The translations under genes and the position numbers were made by a program. DNA of 41,209 nt, taken from the NCBI GenBank assembly GCA_025456145.1, contig JALOLD010000025.1, positions 1 through 41,209 on the forward strand, read 5' to 3'. This stretch comes from Thermoanaerobaculales bacterium (GTDB taxonomy: Bacteria > Acidobacteriota > Thermoanaerobaculia > Thermoanaerobaculales > Sulfomarinibacteraceae). The number at the start of each line of letters is the position of its first letter. The first letter of the stretch is position 1. Below, one piece after another: positions 28,766 through 36,728 of the stretch. Below the pieces are notes generated by a model. It ran no database searches. It was not told where the DNA came from and saw only the letters and a program-made list of their open reading frames with translations.

Positions 28766-29785
28766 TCAGGCCGGTCGCTCGACGGTCCCGCTGACCCGGT
28801 AGGGAACCTCGGTCTCGAGGACCTCGGAGATCAGCAGGTCGCGCACCTTGAGCGCGATCCTCCCCTTGCTGTAGGGCAGCCGATCGGCGACCGCGCCCCA
28901 GCCCGACGGACGGGCGTTGACCTGCCGCAGGATCTGCTCGGAGATCCGGCTCTCGTCCTCGGGAAGCCGGCCGGTATGGCGGAGCACCGCCGCCTGCGGG
29001 ACCTCGCCCACGAACCGTTTGAACTCGTCCTCGATCCTGACCGCCTCGAAGAGCAGCGGTTGCAGGTGATACGACTCCTCGGTCTCCTGCTGGGTCGGCA
29101 TCGCCGAGAAGCGGAAGGTCCCGCCCGGCGGCGGCGACACCATGATCTCGATGAATGCCTCCTCGCCGGACAGAGTGCCGCAGAGGATCGGCCCGACCCG
29201 CCGGTTGCGCGTGTGGATGGCGCCGAAGGTGGCGCCCTCCTTGTCGCGGATCTCGACCACCCCGGCAGATCCTGCCTCGACCACGGTCTGGAGGATGGTC
29301 GGCAGGTCGAAGTGGTCGAGCATGCCGCCGAGGTTCGAGGTTCCGCGCGAGTCGAGGCTGGCAAAGGTCCCCTCGAGCCGGCGCGCGATGTTCTGCAGGT
29401 AGTGGAGGCTGAAGTCCCGCGATTCGTAGACCAGGCGCAGGATGAACGGGCGCGACCACTGGATCGTGCGCCCGCCTTCGGGGAACCGGGCCTGGCTCTT
29501 GAGCGCGGTCCCGGTGATCACCTTGCTCTCGCCGAGCACCGCTCCGGGGCCGAGATAGGCGACCGGTCGGAGGCCGTCGCCGGCCTCGACCTCGCGGCAG
29601 ATCTCGACGACGCCTTCGAGGACCAGGAACAGCGCCGTCGCGGGCTCCTTCGGTTTGAACAGAAGCTCTCCGTGGCGGTGGACCACGACCCGTCCGTGGT
29701 CGGCGAGCGCCGAACGGACCTCCGGGACCATGGCCTTGAAGAAGGCGCTCTCGCCGATCGCCCGAGGGAGGTCATCCTGACGCAT
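28766..29785 (-). CDS. Cyclic-nucleotide-binding-domain / DUF4388 regulator
   Basis: This 339-aa cytoplasmic protein joins a cNMP-binding (CAP-ED) beta-barrel (about 10-135) to a DUF4388 domain (about 160-250) and a helical C-terminus. The barrel has GELLFKPKEPATALFLVLEG and the phosphate-cassette start GPGAVLGES. The usual Arg of the cassette (RxA) is not evident; the region reads TALKSQARF, so ligand binding may differ from classical CRP. DUF4388 is recognised from LGGMLDHFDLPTILQTVVEA and the GxLSGEEAFIEIM turn. DUF4388 is common in Myxococcota, Acidobacteria and Deltaproteobacteria signalling proteins. The C-terminus is not a clear CRP helix-turn-helix. The ATG at 29785 was chosen because GATAAT ends 7 bases upstream; the ATG at 29794 overlaps that box. 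It is divergent from the cyclase-like gene. Confidence 0.87.
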   Translation of the reverse strand: MRQDDLPRAIGESAFFKAMVPEVRSALADHGRVVVHRHGELLFKPKEPATALFLVLEGVVEICREVEAGDGLRPVAYLGPGAVLGESKVITGTALKSQARFPEGGRTIQWSRPFILRLVYESRDFSLHYLQNIARRLEGTFASLDSRGTSNLGGMLDHFDLPTILQTVVEAGSAGVVEIRDKEGATFGAIHTRNRRVGPILCGTLSGEEAFIEIMVSPPPGGTFRFSAMPTQQETEESYHLQPLLFEAVRIEDEFKRFVGEVPQAAVLRHTGRLPEDESRISEQILRQVNARPSGWGAVADRLPYSKGRIALKVRDLLISEVLETEVPYRVSGTVERPA

Positions 29786-29792
29786 GTCGATC

Positions 29793-29798
29793 ATTATC
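29793..29798 (-). promoter_or_regulatory. -10 element GATAAT, leaderless type
   Basis: Minus-strand GATAAT ends 7 bases before ATG 29785, with TTGTAT 16 bases further upstream as a possible -35 box. It decides the start of the cNMP/DUF4388 gene. Confidence 0.6.
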
Positions 29799-29932
29799 CC
29801 ACCGCCCATCGACAATACAATCTCCGGACACCGGCGATTCCCTCGACCCCGGTCCGCCGGCGAGCCCGGAGGCGCCCCGACGACGCCCGCGCCTTCCCCG
29901 CTCCGCGACGAGGCCCGGTGGGTGACGCGGGG

Positions 29933-29938
29933 TAGAAT
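29933..29938 (+). promoter_or_regulatory. -10 element TAGAAT, leaderless type
   Basis: TAGAAT ends 6 bases before the GTG at 29945, without a Shine-Dalgarno sequence. With the opposing GATAAT it makes a 159-base divergent control region. Confidence 0.58.
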
Positions 29939-29944
29939 CATCCG

Positions 29945-32272
29945 GTGGAGCCGAGCGCCGACCTCCGGATCTTCCAGCGCGTGCTCACCGAGGAGCTGCG
30001 CCGGCCGCTGCTCCTGACTCCGGACGAGGTCGCCGGGGGCTGGCGCGATCTCTTCCCCGACCTGGCCTCCTGCCTGCCGACCCCCTACCCGGTCTACGGA
30101 TCCGACGAGGAACGGGTCGTCACCCATGGCTACCCGGTGCTTCGCTCGGATGGCATCGCCCAGCTCCACCGGAGCCTCGACACCCTGGTCAACGCCGAGG
30201 TCGAGTTCCGGCTCGCCACCGAGTTCGACCCGGGCGCCGACAAGCGCGGCGTGATCGCCGAGCGGGACCGGGTGCACCGCTCGCTGCTGCTGATCCTCGA
30301 GAACGTCTTCATGAACGACTACGGCCGCGGCATGGCCGAGGTCTTCCTGCTCTTCCTCTCGGCCGAGGTCGCGCACTCGGTGTCGCGGGTCCCGAAGCTC
30401 GTCCGGATGAGCAACCGGACGCTCGACGAGGCGACCGGCGCGCGCCACCGGCAGGCGGTCGCCGAGGTCCTCGGCGGGCTCGTCCAGCGGGCCGCGCACG
30501 GCGCCTCGGACCGGCTCCGCAAGCTCGCCCAGATCCGGCTCGGTCCCCGGGTGACGCCTCTGCTCAGCGTCGTCTGCTCCGACCCGCTGCTGCTGACCGA
30601 GGACCGCCTGAGCACCGACATGGGCGCCCTCGACAGCCACCTCCGGACCCGTTACCGCACCGATCTTCAGAGCTTCAACTCGCTCCTCGAGCACGCGGTC
30701 GTCCGGCTCAGCCAGCTGTCGGCGCGGCATGTGTTTCTCGGCGATCTGCTCGCCGCCGCCGCGGGTACCGCCATCGACCTCACCAAGCCGTGGACGATGC
30801 TCGAGCCGCGGCTGCTCACCGTGCTCGACCGCGCCGACATCCTCGAGAGCGTCGGGCTGAGCCGGTCGCAGGCGGCGACGCTGCGCGAGATCGGCGTCGG
30901 CCTCAAGCGCTTCGAGCTGCTCACCGCGCTTCGCCGGCGGATCGTCCTGATGTCGGTGCGAGACGGTCAGCTCGCCCTCGCCGAGCCGACGACCCGCGCC
31001 TCGATCGCACCGACCACCCGCCCCTTCGACTTCACCGCCCCGGGCGTGGTCGACAACTCGGTTCGCCGCTTCGGCCTGGTCTACGACCTGAGCTCCTTCA
31101 CCGCGATCCTCGAGGGCGTCCGGAAGAAGGGCCGGATCGCCGAGGAAAAGGCGCTCCAGTTCATGTACGTCTTCCAGAACCGGCTCGAGGAGATCCGCAG
31201 CGACCACCGCCTGATCTTCGAGAAGTTCCTCGGCGACGGCGCCTTCTACTCGTCCCGCCGGGCGCTGCGCACCCTCGCCGCCGCCTGCGAGATCCAGCAG
31301 GCGTACGACCGGCTGCGGCGCAGCGGCTTCCCCTTCGACCAGGGCATCCGGATGGCGCTCAACCACGGGGTCTACCGGCTGCTGCCGATGCTCGACAGCG
31401 ACCGCGAGATCCGTCGCTTCGAGTTCTTCGGCCACGGCATCGTCGAGCTGTCGCGGCTGACCACCGGAAAGAGCTCGCGCGAGGTCGCCGAGATCGCCGA
31501 GTTCCTCATCCACGCGGGCTACGACGGCACCGAGGTCGAGTCCTTTCTCGCTCCCCTCACCCGGGCGCGCGGCGCCCCCGGCACGTCCGCCGGCCGCCTC
31601 TACACGGCGCGGCTCGACGGGCACGGCGAGCTGGTCAACGAGGGCATCGTCCTGACCCTGGGCTTTGTCGAGCGGCTCGACGCCGAGCTCGAGTCGCGGT
31701 CCTTCGCCGAGGTCTCGGACCGCGAGGGACGGTGGCTGGTCCTCACCCTCGACCCGAGCCGCCCCGGCGCCCTCCGGGTCGGCCTGCGGCTGCTCGGCGT
31801 CGCGCGCCTCAAGGGCCTCGACCCGGTCGAGCTCGTCGAGGCGACCGTCTGGACCGATGTGCCGGTCGAGACGCGGGTCGCCGACGACGGCTCGTCGCTG
31901 GTCGCCCAGCTGCGCCGGATCGCGCGGGGCGTCGACACGGCGGCCCCGGCCATCGGCGACGCAGGGCCGATCGACGAGGATCTCGTGGTGCTGGCCTACC
32001 TCGAGCCCGGCGGATCGCGGCGCTGGGTCTTCGGCCGCCACCGCCCGGGCGACGACGTGCTGCTCCAGGCCGTCGTGCTGCCCATGCAGATCCCGATCGA
32101 GTCCGGCGACGAGCCGATCGAGACCTGGCTGTTCCGCAACCGCCACGAGCTCGAGAGGCTCTACCACGGGGTGCTCCGGACCGATGGCGGCACGACCATC
32201 CCGGTCGGACCGTTGCGCCGGCGGGACGGCTATGTCGGGTGCTTCCTGGCGGCCCCGCACAAGGCGCCATGA
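29945..32272 (+). CDS. Large protein with divergent class III nucleotide cyclase domain
   Basis: This 775-aa cytoplasmic protein has an all-helical N-terminal part (about 1-360) that I do not recognise. A class III adenylate/guanylate cyclase-like domain (about 372-520) and a mixed alpha/beta C-terminal part follow. In the cyclase domain the two metal aspartates are present: Asp381 in LVYDLSSFTAI and Asp431 in KFLGDG. The substrate Lys is Lys427. In the segment that normally reads D-x-x-G-x-x-V-N-x-A-x-R, this protein has E493-FFGHG-I-V500-ELS-R504. The second specificity residue is therefore Glu, the transition-state Asn is Val, and the Arg is kept. Activity is uncertain. The GTG start follows a TAGAAT -10 element. 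The divergent neighbour is a cNMP-binding protein, which supports a link to nucleotide signalling. Confidence 0.75.
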   Translation: MEPSADLRIFQRVLTEELRRPLLLTPDEVAGGWRDLFPDLASCLPTPYPVYGSDEERVVTHGYPVLRSDGIAQLHRSLDTLVNAEVEFRLATEFDPGADKRGVIAERDRVHRSLLLILENVFMNDYGRGMAEVFLLFLSAEVAHSVSRVPKLVRMSNRTLDEATGARHRQAVAEVLGGLVQRAAHGASDRLRKLAQIRLGPRVTPLLSVVCSDPLLLTEDRLSTDMGALDSHLRTRYRTDLQSFNSLLEHAVVRLSQLSARHVFLGDLLAAAAGTAIDLTKPWTMLEPRLLTVLDRADILESVGLSRSQAATLREIGVGLKRFELLTALRRRIVLMSVRDGQLALAEPTTRASIAPTTRPFDFTAPGVVDNSVRRFGLVYDLSSFTAILEGVRKKGRIAEEKALQFMYVFQNRLEEIRSDHRLIFEKFLGDGAFYSSRRALRTLAAACEIQQAYDRLRRSGFPFDQGIRMALNHGVYRLLPMLDSDREIRRFEFFGHGIVELSRLTTGKSSREVAEIAEFLIHAGYDGTEVESFLAPLTRARGAPGTSAGRLYTARLDGHGELVNEGIVLTLGFVERLDAELESRSFAEVSDREGRWLVLTLDPSRPGALRVGLRLLGVARLKGLDPVELVEATVWTDVPVETRVADDGSSLVAQLRRIARGVDTAAPAIGDAGPIDEDLVVLAYLEPGGSRRWVFGRHRPGDDVLLQAVVLPMQIPIESGDEPIETWLFRNRHELERLYHGVLRTDGGTTIPVGPLRRRDGYVGCFLAAPHKAP

Positions 32273-32291
32273 GGGGCCGCGGCCGCTGACA

Positions 32292-32308
32292 CCGGGCCCA
32301 CGACCCGG
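32292..32308. terminator. Possible hairpin between convergent genes
   Basis: CCGGG (32292-32296) and CCCGG (32304-32308) form a short 5-bp stem between the convergent stops of the cyclase-like gene and rsgA. It is weak. Confidence 0.25.
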
Positions 32309-32310
32309 AG

Positions 32311-33207
32311 CTACTCGGGGTCGCGGATCCTCAGGAAGCTCTCATAGCGCTCGCCATCGACCACGCCCTCGCCGACCGCCTGGCGGACCGCGCAGTCCGG
32401 CTCGTGGGTGTGGCTGCAGTCGGAGAACCGGCAGCCGGAGGCGACGGCGGCGATCTCGGGAAAGGCCGCCACCACGTCCTGGGGGGTCGCGTCGAGAACG
32501 CCGAACTCCTTGAGGCCGGGGGTGTCGACCACGAAGCCGCCGTAGGGCAGGGGCATGAGCTCGGCGCGGGTGGTCGTGTGCCGGCCCTTGCCGGTCGCCT
32601 CGGAGATCGAGTCGACCTTGAGCCGGAAGCCCGGGTAGACCGCGTTGAGCAGCGACGACTTGCCGGCCCCCGACGGACCGCAGAACAGCGTCGTGCGGTC
32701 GACCAGCCGCCGCCGCACCCGGCCGAGACCCCATCCGGTCCTCGCCGATACCCGCAGCACCTCGTAGCCGAGCCCCTGGTAGAGCTCGATCCACCCGTCG
32801 ACCTCGTCGCTGCCGAGATCGACCTTGTTGATCACGATGACCGCGTGGATCCCGGCCATGTGGCAGGCGACCAGGAAGCGGTCGAGCAGGCCCCGCTTCG
32901 GCTCGGGCCGGCGGGCCGCGAAGACGAGCAGCGCCTGGTCGACGTTGGCCGCGAGGAGCTGGGGCCGGCCGCTGTGCGCCGCCGCCCGGCAGAGGGCGTT
33001 GACCCGCTGTCGGACCGCGACCACGACCCCTTCGTCGCCCCGGATCTCGGCCGACACCCGGTCGCCGACGACGAGCTGCGGCGACCGGGGCCTTCCACCC
33101 TCCCACTCGAGGCGGCGGCGCGCCGCCATGACCAGGGTCCGGTCGCCGATCTGGACGCGGACCAGGGGGCCGTGGACGGCGATGACGGTGCCGTCGGCCG
33201 ACTTCAC
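32311..33207 (-). CDS. rsgA: Ribosome small subunit-dependent GTPase RsgA
   Basis: This 298-aa circularly permuted GTPase acts in late 30S subunit maturation. The N-terminal OB-fold (about 1-80) is followed by the permuted order of G motifs: G4 NKVD (127-130), then P-loop GPSGAGKS (177-184), then G3 DTPG (228-231). The C-terminal zinc knuckle has Cys259, Cys264, His266 and Cys272, the family pattern. All motifs are intact. The start is the GTG at 33207, whose last bases overlap the TGA of the upstream gene (GTGA), with GGAGG just before it. It is therefore translationally coupled to the transglutaminase-like paralogue, an unusual position for a housekeeping gene. Confidence 0.97.
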   Translation of the reverse strand: MKSADGTVIAVHGPLVRVQIGDRTLVMAARRRLEWEGGRPRSPQLVVGDRVSAEIRGDEGVVVAVRQRVNALCRAAAHSGRPQLLAANVDQALLVFAARRPEPKRGLLDRFLVACHMAGIHAVIVINKVDLGSDEVDGWIELYQGLGYEVLRVSARTGWGLGRVRRRLVDRTTLFCGPSGAGKSSLLNAVYPGFRLKVDSISEATGKGRHTTTRAELMPLPYGGFVVDTPGLKEFGVLDATPQDVVAAFPEIAAVASGCRFSDCSHTHEPDCAVRQAVGEGVVDGERYESFLRIRDPE

Positions 33208-36200
33208 GAGCCTCCGCCCGGCGCGGCGACGATCACCGGCGGTCGTGACAGGAGCTCGTCGACCGCGTGGCAGAAGCGCGCGAACTCGGGGTAGTCCTCC
33301 GGCGCGACGGTCTGCGCCGGCAGCTCGAGGCGGAGCACCGAGCGGTGGCGGCGGCCGTCGCTCTCGAGGGTCTCGTCGACCCTTCCCCACCGGGTCTCGA
33401 TCCGGCGCGGCCGCCGGCTCACGGTCGTCCCCTCGGGAGCGTCGATGACGAGCTCGTTGATCTGCAGCACCGGCACCGGCATGACGAGCGGGAAGCGCCG
33501 GCTCGGCAGGGCGGCGAGAATCGGCGCCAGCGGCTTGGTGAGGACCAGCGCCCGACAGACCATGCCGCCGCCCTCCGGCCGACAGGTCTCGGGCGCCCGC
33601 ATCGCCAGCTCGACCTCGATGCCCCCGGGGACCCGGTCGATCCGGCCCGCGACATCGGTCGCCGCCGCGACGAACGAGGATGCCATCTGCTGGTAGACCA
33701 TCGGCACCCGGTCGGTCGGCACGCTGCGGATCTGCTCCTCCACCCGCTCGGCCTGGGGCCCGCGGATCGGCAGCGTGATCGTCAGCCGGGCGTCGCCGGA
33801 CGGGTCGACCACCGCGACGACCTTGATCTGCTCGGCGAGATCGAGATCGGGGAAGGTCGGCAGCTCGGCGAGGATGCTCACCGGCTCGAGCGGCCGGCTC
33901 AGCGGCACGAGCAGGCCGTCGCTGCCCTGGTACAGCGGGTCGATGCGGCCGACCCCCCGTCGCTCCTCCTCGAGGTCGAGCCAGAGCTCCTCGCCGTCCT
34001 TGGCGAGGCGCAGCATCGGCTGGATGAAGGCGTCGAAGGTCGGAACCACGAGGTGGGTCCCGGCGAAGGGTCGGGTCCGCGCCATCACCAGATCGACCTG
34101 GAACCCGGCGTCGAGCAGCACCGCGGCGACGATCCCGAGCCGGTTGCCGGCGCGCCGGGAGAAGCTCGCCCCGGCGCCGGCCGAGAAGTCGAGAAGGCCG
34201 CGCCCCGCCTCGACCTCGTCGAGGACGCCGTCGACCAGGGCGGTGACGGCCTCGACCGGCGTCGCGTCGGCGAGCATCGGCGCGGCCCACCGCTCGAGCT
34301 CGGGGGTCGTCCTGAGGATCGGCAGCAACCGGTCGCGCAGGGCGTCTCCGATGTCCTGCCAGGTCATCCCGAAGCCGTAGCTCACCCAGGGCAGGAGCTC
34401 GCTGTCGGGCGGCGCGAACCGCTCGTCCGGGACCGGCGGCACGCTCTCGGCCCGCCAGCGGATCGCTCGCAGCCCGTCGACCGTCCACTCGCTGCGCTCG
34501 AGCCCTTCGAAGTTGCCCTCGACGAGCAGCTCGAGGTCGGGCGGAACCAGCAGCAGGTACTCGGACAGGCCGAAGGCGCGCTCCGAGTCGGCGAAGCGGT
34601 AGATGTACGGCGGCAGGTGGCCGCGCCGCGTCGCCCCCGCCGGCGCCACCCGGGCGACGTACTCCTCCTCGACGAGATCGCCCGGCTCGACCTTGTCGAG
34701 CTCGGCCGGACCGTTGCCGTCGCCGAGGTTCGCCGGCACCACCACGGTGCCGTCCGGCTTGTGGATCCTCAGGGCGAGCCGGAGCGAGTTGGGCAGCTGC
34801 TGCAGCCGTCCCGCCTGGCGGGCGCCCACCGGGGTCAGCGCCCGGGTCACCCCGTGGTAGTAGTAGAGGCTCGAGCCGTCGTCGAACACCCGCTCGACCG
34901 CCTGGTCGAGCAGCAGGACGGCGTCGACCCCGGCGGCATCGCCGGCGATCGTCGCCTCGACCTCGGCGACCGACAACCGGTAGGGCTCGTAAAACGGCGC
35001 CGCGCCCCGCCGCCAGCTCAGGCTGAGCAGATCGAGGGCGGCCGGCGATCTGCGCAGTGCCTCGGCGAGGGCCCGGTCGCTGGCCTCGCGATCGCCGGCG
35101 GTGAGGGCGAGGGCGAGCTCGTCCGCCACCGGCAGGGCGCCCCACCGCCGGCGCAGGGCCGACAGCTCGGCGGCGGCGGTCTCGAGCTCGCCCGCCGCGA
35201 AGAGCAGGCGGACCAGCTCGACATCGAGGTCCGGATCGGCGACCCGCTCCTGCAGCCGCCGGAGGATGGCGATCGCGTCGGGCACCGCGCAGCCCCGGGC
35301 GAGCAGCTCGACCAGCCGCAGGTCGACCGGCTCGGCGCCGGCGAGCGCGCCGAGCAGGGTCTCGCGCTCCTGCCAGCGCTCGAGCGCCTCGAGCACCTCG
35401 ATCTCGACGACCGCCGTCTGCCGGGCTCCGGGAAGAGCGGCGCGGAGCTGGCGCAACCCGTCCTCGGCCTCGCGCAGCCAGCCCCGCTCGAGGGCCTCGC
35501 CGATCCACAGCCGGATCACCCGGACGTCGTCCCCGAACCCTTCGACCAGCGCCTCGAGGTAGCGGTCGCCGTCCTCGTCCCGGCGCTCCCGGGCGGCCAG
35601 GCTGCGCTCGAGAAACATCGTCAGCGGAATGTCCTGAGCGCCCCGCAGCTGCTCGCGAACCCTGCGGCGCACCGCCTCGGCATCGTCGACGACCGGCGCG
35701 GTCGTCCAGTACCAGGCCATGGCGAGCCGGGGCCACGGGCTGTCGGGCTCGAGCTCGGCGGCGAGCTCGACCTGCTTCCGCCAGGCCCGGGCGTCGCGCC
35801 GCTGCTCGAAGATCGACGCCGCGAGGAGCCGCCCGGCGACGCTCGGCCCGACCTCGAGCCGGGCCAGGTGGGAAGCCATCGCCGGCGGCTCCACGGGCCG
35901 GGCGTCGGCGCCCGCCCACGGCCCGGTCGTCGAGGTGTCGACGATCTCAGCCTCGATCGGCGCGCCGCTCGTGTCATACAGGCTGATCCGCAGCTCGGGG
36001 TTGGCGGGCGCCGCGAGATCGGCGCGGAAGCGGTGCAGGCCCGGCTCGAGACGGACCCGATACCAGGCGACCCGGGGCTGCTCGAGGCCGCACATCCGGC
36101 CGCTTCCGACCGCCCGGCCGTCGAGGGCGAGCTCGTAGCCGCCGTTCGCCTCGACCGCCAGGTACCCGTCGAAGCCGTGGTCGACCCGGAAGGACCAGAG

Positions 36201-36728
36201 CACCACGACGACGCCGCGGGAGGCCAGCACGTCGGGCGGCGACACCGCGCCGTCGAGGGTCGACATCGTGAACCGCACCGGCGCCCACGGCGCGACGAAG
36301 ACCGTCCCGGGCGCCGGCAGGCCGGCATCGTCCGGGGCCGGCCGTCGCTCGAGGTCGAGGGTGTTGAAGACGCCGTACGGCCCGGCGATCTCGGCGGTGG
36401 CGAGGACGCCGGCCGGCGGCAGGCCGTCGAGGGCGGCGCCGATCCGGGCGAGCTCGAAGGCGAGCTCCGGGTCCCGGATCTCGCCCGCCGCCGCGAGGAT
36501 CTCCTCGGGGTCCGGGAGGTTGTCGAGCTGGCGCCGCCACCAGCCGGCCGCCGCCACCGCGTCGGCCCCGGTCGGGTCGTCGGTCACCGCCGCGAGGGCG
36601 GCCCGGCGGGCGGCGGCGAGGTCGAAGCCGGCGTCGGCGCGGTGGGCCTCCCACCAGTCGGCCGCGACCGGCAGCGCGCCGAAGCTGAGAAGAACAGCGA
36701 CCGCGAGCAGCCCGAGCCGGCGGATCAT
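33204..36728 (-). CDS. DUF3857 / degenerate transglutaminase-like secreted protein
   Basis: This 1174-aa protein has a signal peptide (MIRRLGLLAVAVLLSFGALP) and the same layout as the gene upstream. It has a beta-sandwich region (about 140-290), helical TPR-like repeats (about 300-600), a DUF3857 domain (about 620-790) and a transglutaminase-like region (about 830-930). In the paralogue the catalytic site is GDCKDKAALL. The matching segment here is AGNRLGIVAAVLL, with no Cys. The His segment reads TFDAFIQPML instead of FNHAIAYL, and only the Asp of LWLDLEE is kept. It should be catalytically dead as a transglutaminase or protease. Its ATG at 36728 overlaps the TGA of the upstream gene (ATGA), so the pair is translationally coupled. 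A structural or regulatory partner role is inferred. Confidence 0.85.
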   Translation of the reverse strand: MIRRLGLLAVAVLLSFGALPVAADWWEAHRADAGFDLAAARRAALAAVTDDPTGADAVAAAGWWRRQLDNLPDPEEILAAAGEIRDPELAFELARIGAALDGLPPAGVLATAEIAGPYGVFNTLDLERRPAPDDAGLPAPGTVFVAPWAPVRFTMSTLDGAVSPPDVLASRGVVVVLWSFRVDHGFDGYLAVEANGGYELALDGRAVGSGRMCGLEQPRVAWYRVRLEPGLHRFRADLAAPANPELRISLYDTSGAPIEAEIVDTSTTGPWAGADARPVEPPAMASHLARLEVGPSVAGRLLAASIFEQRRDARAWRKQVELAAELEPDSPWPRLAMAWYWTTAPVVDDAEAVRRRVREQLRGAQDIPLTMFLERSLAARERRDEDGDRYLEALVEGFGDDVRVIRLWIGEALERGWLREAEDGLRQLRAALPGARQTAVVEIEVLEALERWQERETLLGALAGAEPVDLRLVELLARGCAVPDAIAILRRLQERVADPDLDVELVRLLFAAGELETAAAELSALRRRWGALPVADELALALTAGDREASDRALAEALRRSPAALDLLSLSWRRGAAPFYEPYRLSVAEVEATIAGDAAGVDAVLLLDQAVERVFDDGSSLYYYHGVTRALTPVGARQAGRLQQLPNSLRLALRIHKPDGTVVVPANLGDGNGPAELDKVEPGDLVEEEYVARVAPAGATRRGHLPPYIYRFADSERAFGLSEYLLLVPPDLELLVEGNFEGLERSEWTVDGLRAIRWRAESVPPVPDERFAPPDSELLPWVSYGFGMTWQDIGDALRDRLLPILRTTPELERWAAPMLADATPVEAVTALVDGVLDEVEAGRGLLDFSAGAGASFSRRAGNRLGIVAAVLLDAGFQVDLVMARTRPFAGTHLVVPTFDAFIQPMLRLAKDGEELWLDLEEERRGVGRIDPLYQGSDGLLVPLSRPLEPVSILAELPTFPDLDLAEQIKVVAVVDPSGDARLTITLPIRGPQAERVEEQIRSVPTDRVPMVYQQMASSFVAAATDVAGRIDRVPGGIEVELAMRAPETCRPEGGGMVCRALVLTKPLAPILAALPSRRFPLVMPVPVLQINELVIDAPEGTTVSRRPRRIETRWGRVDETLESDGRRHRSVLRLELPAQTVAPEDYPEFARFCHAVDELLSRPPVIVAAPGGGS

